Shown: positions 9,638 through 20,198 of the stretch, in pieces
Numbering within the stretch: the stretch's first letter is position 1
Layout of the letters: the number at the start of each line of letters is the position of its first letter
NCBI RefSeq assembly: GCF_003369915.1
Contig: NW_022881625.1
Coordinates: forward strand, 2,790,001 to 2,854,000
DNA: 64,000 nucleotides
Direction of reading: 5' to 3'
From: Drosophila miranda
Lineage: Eukaryota > Arthropoda > Insecta > Diptera > Drosophilidae
Program-made: the position numbers and the translations under genes
Notes under the pieces: generated by a model
What the model was told of the DNA's origin: nothing
Databases searched by the model: none
Seen by the model: only the letters and a program-made list of their open reading frames with translations

Positions 9638-10427
9638 GTACTTATGTATGAGCGTATAGTGATATTAAAGCACGATCCAGTACAAATTATAGTTCTGGCT
9701 GATGTTTCCTATAGCAGATATATAATTTTGCGGTGATCCGATACTGATTCAATCTGTGTGTAATAAATACCATTTTCGTAGCGTAGCAAGATGAAATATA
9801 AAGTGCCTAAGTTCCGCGCAAAAGTATAATCAGTAGCTCCAGATAGCCGACTGGCAGCGAACGGATTGTTATAGAGGCACTTGATTGTTCTTATAACAAT
9901 AGGCGGGGTGTGTGTATTGGGGGTGGGTGGAGGTGGCGGTGGCATATCAGCAGTCATTTAATTAGCTGTTTCAGATTCCGATTGCTTTTTGGGGACTTTT
10001 GCTTACGTTAAAGCGCGCTTTCCACACCTCTGCCTCCGCCGCCGTTCTAAAGGGAAACTGTAGAATCTGATTTACGACTCTCTCCAACTTCAAGTATTTC
10101 CCCCTCTGCCAGCGTGCCAGTTGTACGCCAGCGTCGACGCTTTGGTTATCTCATGCAGGGCAATTTGTCAAGCCAAATAACGGTCTGCGTGTCAGTTTCA
10201 GTTCCATTTTTTGCATCACGGAGAACAGAACAGAACACAACATGTCCAAGGGATCGGTCCTACCACAGTATATAGCCGGTTTATCGGCCAGCTTTGGCGC
10301 CATGTGTATGGGCGCCTCAATCGGCTGGTCCGAAATTTGTAATTTCGAGTTCTTTAAGAGATTTACTAACTAATTTCAGCTGTAAATAAAGAAGCATTAG
10401 TGTACAGCTTATAATTCTTTAACATTG
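9638..10427 (+). repeat. Third copy of the Cyp12-A downstream segment; left arm of a palindrome
   Basis: The sequence from GGTACTTATGTATGAGCG onward matches 848-1620 and 6180-6960. It begins abruptly after single-copy DNA, without Cyp12, and ends at AACATTG where the inverted copy is joined. Its part from about 9948 to 10427 is the reverse complement of 10646-11131. Confidence 0.85.
10242..10373 (+). CDS. Short MFS sugar-transporter-like ORF, copy c
   Basis: It encodes the same 43-codon frame as the copy at 6785-6916, fully open, with the same LPQYIAGLSASF start and GASIGWS motif and the same trailing AATAAA. It lies in the left arm of the palindrome. Neither RhoGAP54D nor Cyp12 accompanies it. 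Confidence 0.35.
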   Translation: MSKGSVLPQYIAGLSASFGAMCMGASIGWSEICNFEFFKRFTN

Positions 10428-10439
10428 CTGTTAAACGTA

Positions 10440-11131
10440 TACAGCACACGCTCACTTTAACAAATATTACTTTTCTAAAAGTACAATATAGAAGGTTTGT
10501 GGCCTGACAGCATATTTGTTGATAGCTTTGCTGGTGGAATTTAATTGCGGAAAATTGGGCGAGACGCGCTGCAAAAATTGAAATATTGAACTGGCAGAGC
10601 TGTCACTGGCGTCCAAAGAACATTTTGTGCGAAAACGCCATGTCAATGTTAAAGAATTATAAGCTGTACACCAATGCTTCTTTATTTACAGCTGAAATTA
10701 GTTAGTAAATCTCTTAAAGAACTCGAAATTACAAATTTCGGACCAGCCGATTGAGGCGCACATACACATGGCGCCAAAGCTGGCCGATAAACCGGCTAAA
10801 TACTGTGGTAGGACCGATCCCTTGGACATGTTGTGTTCTGTTCTGTTCTCCGTGATGCAAAAAATGGAACTGAAACTGACACGCAGACCGTTATTTGGCT
10901 TGACAAATTGCCCTGCATGAGATAACCAAAGCGTCGACGCTGGCGTACAACTGGCACGCTGGCAGAGGGGGAAATACTTGAAGTTGGAGAGAGTCGTAAA
11001 TCAGATTCTACAGTTTTCCTTTAGAACGGCGGCGGAGGCAGAGGTGTGGAAAGCGCGCTTTAACGTAAGCAAAAGTCCGCAAAAAGCAATCGGAATCTGA
11101 AACAGCTAATTAAATGACTGCTGATATGCCA
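10440..11131 (-). repeat. Inverted fourth copy of the transporter-like segment; right palindrome arm
   Basis: This is the reverse complement of about 6480-7165, including the RhoGAP-proximal GTTAAAGTGAGCGTGTG end. It contains a fourth transporter-like ORF on the minus strand (10829 down to 10698) with two changed codons (MG to MC, and I to L at the YIAG motif). It ends in GCCACCTC, exactly where the R1-clade element starts. Confidence 0.85.
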
Positions 11132-11135
11132 CCTC

Positions 11136-11169
11136 TCAGTTGCTTTTTGACTGCCACTCGAAGCAGACG
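11136..11169 (+). promoter_or_regulatory. Predicted internal promoter of the R1-clade element (Inr + DPE)
   Basis: TCAGTT at 11136-11141 is a perfect fit to the Drosophila initiator TCAKTY, with A+1 at 11138. AGACG at 11165-11169 fits the downstream promoter element RGWYV at exactly +28 to +32. TATA-less Inr/DPE promoters at the 5' end are the rule for Drosophila non-LTR elements. This also marks the 5' end as essentially full length. Confidence 0.65.
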
Positions 11170-11472
11170 TGTTTTTCAAGCGGTCCGCTATACCGTCGTT
11201 CGAGTAAAGTAAAAAGTTATTTTTCCAAGTGGAAAATATATTAAAATTGCCGCGAGATCACGCGCTGTTCGCCAGTGAAATCGCGTGTTAATTTGGTGAA
11301 AAAACAGAGCAGCTATTTGCAAATTAATATTTGTAAAATAAACGCTAAAAACAGCCACGTGCGGAACCTTAGTTCGTCTACAAGTGCGAATAGTTCGACA
11401 ACAAGTCGGAATAGTTCGTCAGCACGTTCGAGTTCGAAGCTTTGGTTCGAAGCTTTGGCCTGAGTTCGGAGC

Positions 11473-11572
11473 TTTTCGGTTGGTGTCCCTGCTAAAACTT
11501 TCGGTTTTAGTCTCCGCTAGAACTTGCGGTTCGTGTCTCCGCTGAGACTTTTGGTTCGCGTCTCCACTAGTG
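11473..11572 (+). repeat. 25-bp tandem repeat, four units, in the R1-clade 5' UTR
   Basis: Four consecutive 25-bp units sit at 11473, 11498, 11523 and 11548. They share CTTTCGGTT/CTTGCGGTT starts and GTCTCCGCT cores, with about 5-8 differences between units. They sit directly before ORF1, so they may act as a 5' UTR or promoter-proximal array. Confidence 0.7.
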
Positions 11573-11621
11573 CCGTTTAGTGTCGAGTCACGCCAATAGA
11601 GGGAGCCACAACTCGCCGGGC

Positions 11622-12932
11622 ATGGAAGTGGATACGGAGGCCGACGCCAGCGACACTAGCCTGGCTAGTGTAGGGGCGAGCTCGTCGTCGAGCGTTCCCG
11701 CCCGCAGGCGGAGTCGGCCGAAGTCCTCAGCCGCCAAAAAGGGAGCCAAAAAGATCGGGCTTGGGATTGGGATAGCCGGAGAGCTGCCGATCCCTGCCGA
11801 AAGATCGCCGCCACCATCGCTCCCCTTTGAGGAGGCTCCAGGCACCTCTGGCGCCGCCGCTGCCGCTGCCACCACCGCTGCCGCTGCCACATGCCCGGCA
11901 ACTGGCACTCGGCCATCATCGCGGAAATGTCTGCGATCAGGATGGCGGTGAACGAGGCTGTGCTGAAGTGGCTGATGCCGCCAGAGGCTTCCATGGGAAT
12001 CCTCGTTGCTACCAACCGGTAAGACGAGTTGGTCATGGCCCTGGCTGGAGAAAAGGTGCGCCTGGAGGAGAAGGCAAGGATGCCGCCTCCACCGAGACCC
12101 GCTGCTGCTGCCCACACGGGCACCACCGCCGTCACAACCGCTGCGTATGCGACAGCCTTCGCAGGCCTGCCCGCACCGAGCGCCGTCGCTGCACCGATCC
12201 CAAGGCCTAGAGGGATACCTGGTCTGCTCTAATAAGGAGCAAGAACCCGGAGGAGACCAGCAAGGAGCTTGTGGAGCGAGTAAAGAAGACCGTGGTGCCG
12301 GCACTTGGAGTCCGCGCCCACGAGGTTCGCGAGCTGAAGAGCGGAGGAGCGATTATTCGCACCCCTTCAGTGAGCGAACTGAGGAAGGTAGTGGCCAGCA
12401 GCAAATTCACCGAAGCAGGACTGGTGGTCAAGAAGAGGCCGGAGACCAAGCCTCAGGTCGTGGTGTATGACGTGGACACGTCGATCACACCTAATGAGTT
12501 CATGGAGGAGCTCTTCGCGAAGAACCTGGAGGAGACCATGACTAATTTAAAAAGTCGGTTCACCTGGGCAGTAAACCCTGGTCGGTCACCGACGGCGCCC
12601 CGATCAACGTGACGCTAGAGGTCGACGCGAAGGCACAGGAGGCGTTGCACGAATGCGTGTACATAAAGTGGTTTAGATGCCGCTGCCGCTCCTTGGTCCG
12701 AACATACGCCTGCCACAGATGTGCAGGCTTTGACCACAAGGTGTCGCAATGTCGCCTAAAGGAGAACGTGTGCCACCGGTGTGGACAGAACGGCCACAAC
12801 GTTGCACGGTGTCCCAACCCCGTGGACTGCCGCAACTGCCGCTTCAAGGGGTACCCTGCAGCACACTCCATGCTGTCAGCGGCGTGCCCGATCTACGCAG
12901 CGGTACTGGCGAGTGTGCAAGCTAGACATTAA
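11622..12932 (+). pseudogene. R1-clade ORF1 (gag-like nucleic-acid-binding protein), frameshifted
   Basis: The likely start is ATG at 11622 (MEVDTEADASD). The N-terminus is rich in Ser, Ala and Pro. The middle part (VRELKSGGAIIRTPS, VVYDVDTSITPNEFMEELF) resembles R1-type ORF1 RNA-binding regions. The C-terminus has three zinc knuckles of the form CHRCAGFDHKVSQC, CHRCGQNGHNVARC and CRNCRFKG. At least three frame changes occur between 11900 and 12610. ORF1 ends with TAATG, in which the ORF2 start codon overlaps the stop. Confidence 0.8.
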
Positions 12933-15900
12933 TGTTTAGCTTCATCCAAGCTAATTGTGGCCGTGGCCGAGCGGCTGTGATGGAACTCGGAGCCATCATG
13001 CGCAGCTCTGGCCGTCAGTTCGCACTGGTCCAGGAGCCGTACGTCGATGGAGCAGGGCGGATTACCGGCCTTCCTTCTGGAATGCGAGTATTCCAGGACC
13101 GCCGAGGAAAAGCTGCTATCATCGTCGACGAACCAAACGCCATCTGCATGCCAATGGAGCCCCTTACCACGGATTTTGGAGTATGCGTCAGAGTTACGGG
13201 AAGATTCGGCTCAATCTTCCTATGCTCCGTGTACTGCCAATTCGACACCGACTTGGCGCCGTACCTCAGGTACTTAGATGCGGTGCTGCTGCTGGGCAGC
13301 CGCACTCCTGTCATCTTTGGGCTCGACGCGAACGCAGTATCCCCAGCGTGGTTTAGCAAGCTCTCCGGACATAATCGGGGGCAAGCTAACTATGCACGGG
13401 GTGAGCTGCTGTCTGAGTGGATAACCGAGATGAGAGCCGGCGTGCTCAATGAAGCCAGTCGGGTGTTTACATTCGATAACCGTAGAGGCCAAAGCGATAT
13501 CGATGTGACAATCGTCAACCAAGCTGCGACTATGTGGGCCACATACGATTGGGAAGTGAAGGAATGGGACACCAGCGATCACAACATGATCCATGTTGTG
13601 GTGACGACTGACCCGAACGACGCAGTTGAGCCCATTGCTCCTGTGCCGTCCTGGAAGCTTTCCAATGCGCGCTGGCGATTGTTCGAGGAGGAAGTGGTAA
13701 GGGAGACAGCCGAATTACCGGAAGACACCGCCGAATCGCCGTTGGACAACCAAGTGTCTGCACTGCGCTCTGTAGTGCACAGTGTGTGCGACAGAGTGCT
13801 GGGACGCAGCACACCGAGAGCCGCGAGAAAAGTAGTTTGGTGGACTGCCGAACTACACTCCAAACGCCGAGAGGTCAGGAGACTGAGGCGAAGGCTCCAG
13901 GACGCTCGTCGGCACGAGACCGACGCAGCAGAGGAACTTGTGCTCGCGTTGAGGATCTTCTCAGCGCAGTACAAGAAGCTCATCCTGAGATCGAAGGAAG
14001 ACAACTGGCGACGCTTCGTGGGAGAGAACAGAGATGATCCATGGGGGCACGTCTAAAGGATTTGCCGAGGCCGCAAAAAGAGCGCGGAGATTGGATGCCT
14101 TCGTACGGATGGTAGGCTGGTCGCAACATGGCGCGACTGTGCGGGTGTGCTCCTTTGCAACTTCTTTCCTGTTGCGGAGTCGAATGCACACATTGCCATC
14201 CCGATCGAGGCTCCACCAGCCCTCGAAGCTTTCGAGGTTGATGCATGCGTCGCCAGGTTGAAGAGCAGACTCTCTCCCGGCATGGACGGCATCACAGGTG
14301 CCATTTGCAAGGCATTGTGGCGTGCCATCCCTCAGCACATGACAGCGATGTATTCCCGCTGCCTGGAGACAGGGTATTTCCCAACGGAATGGAAGCATCC
14401 TAGGGTGGTTCCACTTCTGAAGGGACCCGATAAGGACCGGACCGATCCTACCTCATATCGGGGTATCTGTCTGTTGCCAGTGCTGGGCAAAGTGCTTGAG
14501 GGCATCATGGTGAATCGTCTGAAGGACACCATTCCGGATGGCTGCAGATGGCAATTTGGCTTTCGCCAAGGACGTTGTGTGGAGGATGCTTGGAAACACG
14601 TCGTGAGTACTGTTTCGGCCAGCCGGTCGAAATACGTGCTCGGAGTCTTCGTGGACTTCAAGGGAGCCTTCGACAACGTCGAGTGAAATGCTGCAAATGA
14701 GCTGGGATGCCGAGAAGCAAGCTTGTGGCGAAGTTTCTTCTCCGGCCGGAGTGCGAGCATCGTCAGTAGCCACTGTTCCGGTGACACGAGGTTGCCCGCA
14801 GGGGTCCATAAGTGGTCCATTTATATGGAACATCTTAATGGACGTGTTGCTCCAGCGCTTAGAGCCCCTTGGTGCGCTCAGCGCGTATGCTGACGACTTG
14901 CGCCTCCTCATCGAAGGGAATGCCCGATCAGAGCTCGAACAAAAAGGAGGTGAGTTAATGTCCATCGTAGGCGCTTGGGGAGTTGAAGTCGGCGTTGCCG
15001 TTTCAACTAGCAAGACGGCGATCATGCTGCTCAAAGGCATACTTAGACGGCCGCCAGTGGTACGGTTTGCTGGAGCAAGCCTGCCATATAAGCGCAAGTA
15101 TCGGTACCTGGGCATCACGGTCGGCGAGCGGTTGAGTTTTCTCCCGCACATCACGGGCTTGCGTGATAAGCTGACCGGAGTCGTAGGGGCATTGTCGCGC
15201 GTACTGCGGGTTGACTGGGGACTCAGTCCCCGCGCAAAGCGGACAATATATGCCGGACTCATGGTGCCCTGCGCACTATTTGGTGCCTCGGTTTGGTCTG
15301 TCGTGACGACGACGCAAGTGGTTGCCAGGAGGCATCTGCTTGCGTGCCAAAGGATCATCCTGATTGGATGCCTACCGGTATGCCGAACAGTGTCCACCAT
15401 GGCGCTGCAAGTACTAGCTGGAGCCCCCCCGTTTGATCTGGTTGCCAGACGCCTGGAAATCAGCTTCAAACTAAAGCGTGACTACCCGCTGGAGGAGAGC
15501 GATTGGCTGTACGGCGAAGATTTGGCAAATCTTAGCTGGAAGCAGAAGATGGCGCGACTAGACGAAGGCCTGTTGTGCGAGTGGCAACGCAGATGGGATG
15601 ATGGTGACTCCCCAGGTCGGGTGACGCACCGCTTCATCCCGAACGCAGGCTTCGTCTACAGGAAACGAAGGTTTGGCTTCACGCTGCGCGCTGGGTTCCT
15701 GCTGACGGGCCACGGATCGCTCAATGCATTTCTGCATGGAAGAAGCCTTAGCGACACGCCAGCATGTCTATGCGGCGCAGAACGCGAGGATTGGCAGCAC
15801 TTCCTATGTGCTTGTCCCCTCTATGCAGACTTGCGAGACCTCGATGGACTTGGAGTGCAGTACACGGATGGCGACTGGACCTTCTCCGATGTGACGGCTT

Positions 15901-16025
15901 CTCAGGAGAGAATGCGGACTCTCGACGGGTTCGCCGGACTGGCGTTCTCCAGGCGACAGCAGCTGCTGAACGCGCAAGCGGCGCACGGGATGGGTGGATT
16001 CCCTATCCAGGCCGGTCGGGGCTAA
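12932..16025 (+). pseudogene. R1-clade ORF2 (endonuclease-reverse transcriptase), frameshifted
   Basis: The AP-like endonuclease (12932 to about 13600) shows IQANCGRGRAA, LVQEPYV, FGLDANAVSP and TSDHNMIHV, which supply the expected catalytic residues. The reverse transcriptase follows with SPGMDGITG, GFRQGRCVEDAW, RGCPQGSISGP and the catalytic AYADDLRLL. A C-terminal CX2CX7HX4C-type finger (CLCGAEREDWQHFLCAC) ends the protein. Frame is lost near 14050-14150 and again near 14685. Target-primed reverse transcription is the family mechanism. Confidence 0.85.
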
Positions 16026-16187
16026 AAGGGAGGATCGAGCTGAGTCCTTAAGATCGGTACCACGGGTTGTGCAGTTCCAAGGCTGCACATTGAGGTTGAT
16101 ACCCAAACGTTACGCGGGAGAGCCGCTAGGCTCCTCGTGGAGTTGCGCTCTCAACCGGGTGCCGAGACCCATAGATCGGAAGACACG

Positions 16188-16494
16188 ACATAGTCTTCGC
16201 GCATGGCCATTATCAACTCCGCAAGGTCCTTGTTCTTATATTTACCCCTGGCATGAACATTTTGGGAATCAGAGATATCAAATTGGCCCGAGGCACCTGC
16301 CTGAAGGGACGCGCCTGCTGCCACTCTGCATCGTCTCGGGTTAGAGCTGCAGCAGCTGTGGTCTGCCGGCGCTGGAAATGATCGGTATTGAGGCATTTTA
16401 CATACCAAATCATTGCCAGCTTCTATCCTCCACTGAAAGAGACGGCCGCCACTTGCTTGTGAGCTACGGCAATTCCACTACGGATTTTCAACAT
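16188..16494 (-). pseudogene. Cyp12 type B, 5' fragment (exons 1-2)
   Basis: On the minus strand exon 1 starts with ATG at 16494 (MLKIRSGIAVAHKQ, a mitochondrial presequence-like basic segment). Exon 2 encodes [19 protein letters not shown] and a Met-Pro-Gly region, and is cut at 16188 by the end of the R1-clade element. It is nearly identical to the start of the gene at 36838-38588. The exon 1 end reads GGAGGATAG, so a canonical GT donor is not obvious in either copy. Confidence 0.8.
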
Positions 16495-17222
16495 ATTTTT
16501 GCCTTTTCTATGATCTTAACTCGTCTGCAACAAAAACTCAACTGAGGCGCAGAAAAGGCGATTTGGTAAAGTTCGCATAAATATTACGCAATGAAATCAT
16601 TGCAGGAATTGATTAAAGTGATGAAAAATCATTCGTATAATCATAATATAAGTAATATGGAATTACTTTTGATGTGCAGGAATTAAAGTTCAGTTTATCG
16701 ATATTTTAATAGCTATTCCATCGCCATGTTTAACGCACAAATGATTGTAACTTTTAAGGGAATCAATTTTCTATAGGATTTTTTTCCATTTTTTAAACGA
16801 AGTCAAATAAAATATACCCCACCATTCCCTAGAAAATGTTTGAGTATCATGATGACTTGCAAATATGATATCTAATCAGTTGCACAACTGATTATAAATT
16901 TGCTGGTAAACAATTATATACAGGTTCTACAGCACTTACCAAGAGATATGAACACTTCAATTGTTGGGAAAGGGAAGCTTTCCATGTCAACAATTCAGAG
17001 CCTTATTGATGTTTATGTTTGTAGGTTTTACATGTTTAAAGGTAGATCCTCTTCCATGCCATTATCAATACTTCGTTCTCTATGACAGCTATTCGGTTGT
17101 CCTTCTTGAAGGTAATTAAATTTTTATTGCGCCAACATCGAAAATAAATTAAAAAGAGATAAACAGATAAAGGTACAAAAAATAAAATCAAACATAAAAC
17201 GCAAATAAAAATTCCAATAATC
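16495..17222. other. Cyp12-B upstream flank and feo 3' flank, no gene seen
   Basis: AT-rich sequence nearly identical to 38589-39362, which carries an extra 60-bp partial duplication around 39120. The feo 3' UTR (AATAAA-like signals on the minus strand, homologous up to ACAACCGAA) occupies 17092-17222. Confidence 0.6.
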
Positions 17223-17966
17223 TCATCGTGGATTCGGCCTCATGCGACTTTCACGTGGCGATGGGAGCTTCAATTGATTGCCAAATCGAGGCCTCTCCTC
17301 CTCTGCATCGGTCTGGGGCATCAGCTCGAGCATCTTCATGTCATGCTTGATGGCCTTGCGCAGCTGGTCCAGCTCCGTCTGGCGCACTGCGCGCTGAGAG
17401 CGCAGGTTGTCGAGAGGGTCGTGAAAGCCGTCCATCTCATCGGGCAGGGGCAGCGGGTCCGCCAGTAGAGGGAGCGGCAGTGCGCCCAGCTCTTCGCAGA
17501 GCTGCTCCTGCTGGAGCAGCAGCTCCCCGATCTCCGCCCGACGTTTCGAGAGCTCCTCGCGCAGATGCTCAATGCTTTTGTCCAGCTTCAGCTGCCATAT
17601 GATCAGTGGCACATCGTCGGGCCTCTGACCAATGTCCACCGTCTCATGGAGGAGTCGGGTGAGGTCGCTGGCCTCGGCTCGGAGTGCGGCTATGTCATCC
17701 AGGATGGCCGCCTGCTTCTCCCGCGACTCGGTCAGCAGATCCGTATAGAAATTATCCGCGTGCGCCTTGAGTTTGTGCAGAAAGTCCTCGCATGTATTCG
17801 GCTCGAACATGAGGGACCACATTGAATGGAGCTGCTCCACATGCTCGCCAGTCATCTCAAGGATCTCTCCCTTGATGGAGGTTGGGTCAACCACAGCCAA
17901 TAGGAATGGGTCTTGTATTCGCGAATGGAAGGAATTTATGTGATGTGTGCAGGATTTCGATTGCAC
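17223..17966 (-). pseudogene. feo: fascetto (PRC1-like) copy 1 with in-frame 1,431-bp internal deletion
   Basis: PRC1/Ase1/MAP65 proteins crosslink antiparallel microtubules in the central spindle. The probable start is ATG at 17855 (MTGEHVEQLHSMW); the frame is open 37 codons further upstream. The N-terminal coiled-coil region runs to KMLELMPQTDAE, then jumps to the last 21 residues EERPRFGNQLKLPSPRES. The missing stretch corresponds to 25137-26567 in copy 2, 477 codons, with a TCCT microhomology at the junction. The shortened frame is open but lacks the microtubule-binding region, so it could encode a dimerising fragment or be inert. Confidence 0.8.
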
Positions 17967-18069
17967 AATGTGTTGCTCAAGGAAAATGCCTCCGCACAGA
18001 TAAGTGACGCCTCTCGTGTTGGCACAAATTGCACAATGAAAATTTTGTGTGCTTGATTTACCTCATGCC

Positions 18070-19948
18070 TCAAAGCACAAAACAAGTTGATTCTGATTGA
18101 CGTGCGGCCAAAAAAACACCTACTTTATATTGCAAATAAGTTCCTTCAAGGTTTTCCAGTTGTAAAGATAATTTAGGATGAGAAATGTGTTTACTGTTGG
18201 GCAAATTGATCAGGGAGGAGCGGAAAGCGTTCTCCGTGGGATGATTGAACTCGATGCTAAAGTTCCGAATGAGTCCAGCGATGCCCAGCTCGAGCTCCAT
18301 GTGCAAGATGCGCTTTCCAACGCACATCCGGTGCACATCCAAATCCGAAAGGCAAGAACACAAACGGATTCTTCAGCTTCAAGTCATTTGCCGGGCATTG
18401 CCCGTTGGAGTCTGTGGCGTTACGAATCCAACGTTCTGGCAGGAACTCAGCAGCCTTGAGGAAGTGCTCCTCGCTTGATAGCAAGCTCAGGGGAACCATC
18501 GACACACAGGTACCAGCTGGCACTTGGTATCCGCTCAAAACGCTGTCCCGATTGAGAAATCGGCCATTGCCGATGACCAAAGGATAGATCCGTTGTGACT
18601 CTTTGATGCAGGCACGTAGATAGGGAACGTTCTTCATCGATGCCTCAGTGAATTCGGAGTCCTTCTCGGGTAGAACGTTCATCACCTCTTCTCGGAGTAC
18701 GGCCTGCTTCTCCGGATTCTTGGCAAGGCACAGCAAGGCCGCTGTAAAGGTTCTTGAGGTCTGGAAAAAAAGGATGTATGAGATAAGGGTAAGTATGAGA
18801 ACAACAGACTACGTACGGTATCCACTCCGGCCATTAGCATGTCCATGGCCATAACCGTCGCCACCTTTTTGTCGATCTTGAGCAGCTTTTCCAGTACACT
18901 CTGCTCGCTCTCAGGGCGGACAACACCCTCCTTGGCCTCTTTCTCTAGACGCTCTATAGCTTCGTCTACATACGCTGAAGTTATTTCTTGAACGCCATCT
19001 AGGGACTTCATTAGCTTCATTAGCTTCGGTGTTTTAGCGTAACGCCAGATGGAGGGCTTCATCTCCAGATCGGCTGTTAATTCAAAAAAATCGTCCAGGT
19101 ACTTGAAAAGTAACACAGCCTGGTCGTTATCGCCCGACTCTTTGAGCAGTCCCAACTGCTTGTCCAGAGCCACCACAGAGACTGACTCGAGGGTCCACCG
19201 ATTTATAACGTTTAAGAAATCATCTGGAGCTTCCTGGGTATCGATATCACGGAGTGCTTTAATACTGTGAAGGGGGGAGAACATACTTGAGCGTAAACAG
19301 GGATTTATTATCAGTCATACGCACCGTTGCACAAACTCCTGGTTCACTTGGGACATCTTCTTATAGTAAAGCCGCACGTTCTTCGGCTGCATTAGGACAG
19401 GATTTACAGCCGATCGAAAGTCGCTCCAGGTTTTTCCTTGTGTGGGTAAAGCTCCCTCCACTCCCTGGAAGAAATCCTTTCTATGAGTCTTCCGATGATA
19501 GCGAAGAGTATCGCTGCCAGGCCGATGCGGCCACACTCCTTCGTTCAGGAACACGACCTCGAAGTCCTTGGGATTGTGATTCATCAGGTATGACGTACCT
19601 CCCATCATACCTGGTAAATATAATATGTTTCCATAGTCGTCTTGCAAAGCTTTGAACAATTTCACAATGTCCAGTTTGCTATATTTTCCTCCAGGCATAA
19701 AATTCCGAACAGTAGACAGAAAAGTTGTACTAGGAATCTGATCAAAGGGACGAGCTTGTAGCCACTCTGCATCATTTCTGGGCTCTGCTACAGCTGCTGT
19801 GGTCTGCCAACGCTACAAGAGATTTAAAAACGTATATCACTGTGATATCGGATCTATATGTATACTATATATTTACCAGCGGACTGCTGACAGAGAGGGC
19901 TGCTTTTTGCGCCTGAATTATAGATAGACCGCTGCGCACTTTCAACAT
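18070..19948 (-). pseudogene. Cyp12 type A, copy c (only the haem loop broken)
   Basis: Exons on the minus strand: 19948-19877, 19812-19325, 19264-18817 and 18760 to about 18070. Their sizes (72, 488, 448 nt) equal those of copy b. Exons 1-3 are open, with [14 protein letters not shown], the I-helix AGVDT, KESQR and PERW preserved. The haem loop reads [11 protein letters not shown] because CCC is replaced by TGTGCAC, a net +4 bp that looks copied from the neighbouring GGATGTGC. The proximal cysteine context is destroyed and the frame ends soon after. The downstream feo lies 100 bp beyond the 3' flank on the same strand. Confidence 0.88.
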
Positions 19949-20198
19949 TTTGCTTGTTAGGAACTTAATTCATTCACTGCCAGAGCTATACTGCTAAATC
20001 ATTCCATTAGCTAGCTATTTGAAAGGCCTGCGAGAGCTTTGTTGCAAAAAGAGCTGACCGATAACAGAGCACAAACAGAACAAGAGAGCGAGAGAGTGCC
20101 AAAACACGTTCGCGGGAGCGTGCGAATGCCAAACAGAAATAATTGTAAACATTTGCCATATTTTTTTAATATAGACTGCTATTTGATCGACTATGTTA

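Larger units (their letters stand above)
11137..16187 (+). mobile_element. R1-clade non-LTR retrotransposon (Waldo/R1-like), degenerate but with a 5' end
   Basis: The element is about 5.05 kb: a 5' UTR, ORF1 with three CCHC-type knuckles, ORF2 with APE-type endonuclease then reverse transcriptase, and a short 3' UTR without a poly(A) tail. The RT text LSPGMDGITG, ICKALWRAIP and RGICLLPVLGKVLEGIM is typical of the R1 clade. No 28S rDNA flanks it. The left flank is a transporter-like segment ending GCCACCTC, and the right flank from 16188 is Cyp12-B exon 2, so the flanks come from different loci. Several frameshifts make it immobile. Confidence 0.85.

Noticed and set aside
11588..12304. Minus-strand ORF of 238 codons
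   Set aside because: Antisense to R1-clade ORF1, low complexity, no family signature.
14453..15469. Long minus-strand ORF (338 codons) antisense to the R1-clade RT
   Set aside because: It mirrors the GC-rich RT coding frame, has Ser/Thr/Arg-biased composition and no recognisable domain; a shadow ORF.
11137..16187. A canonical R1 element in 28S rDNA
   Set aside because: Neither flank is rDNA; it is called only R1-clade.
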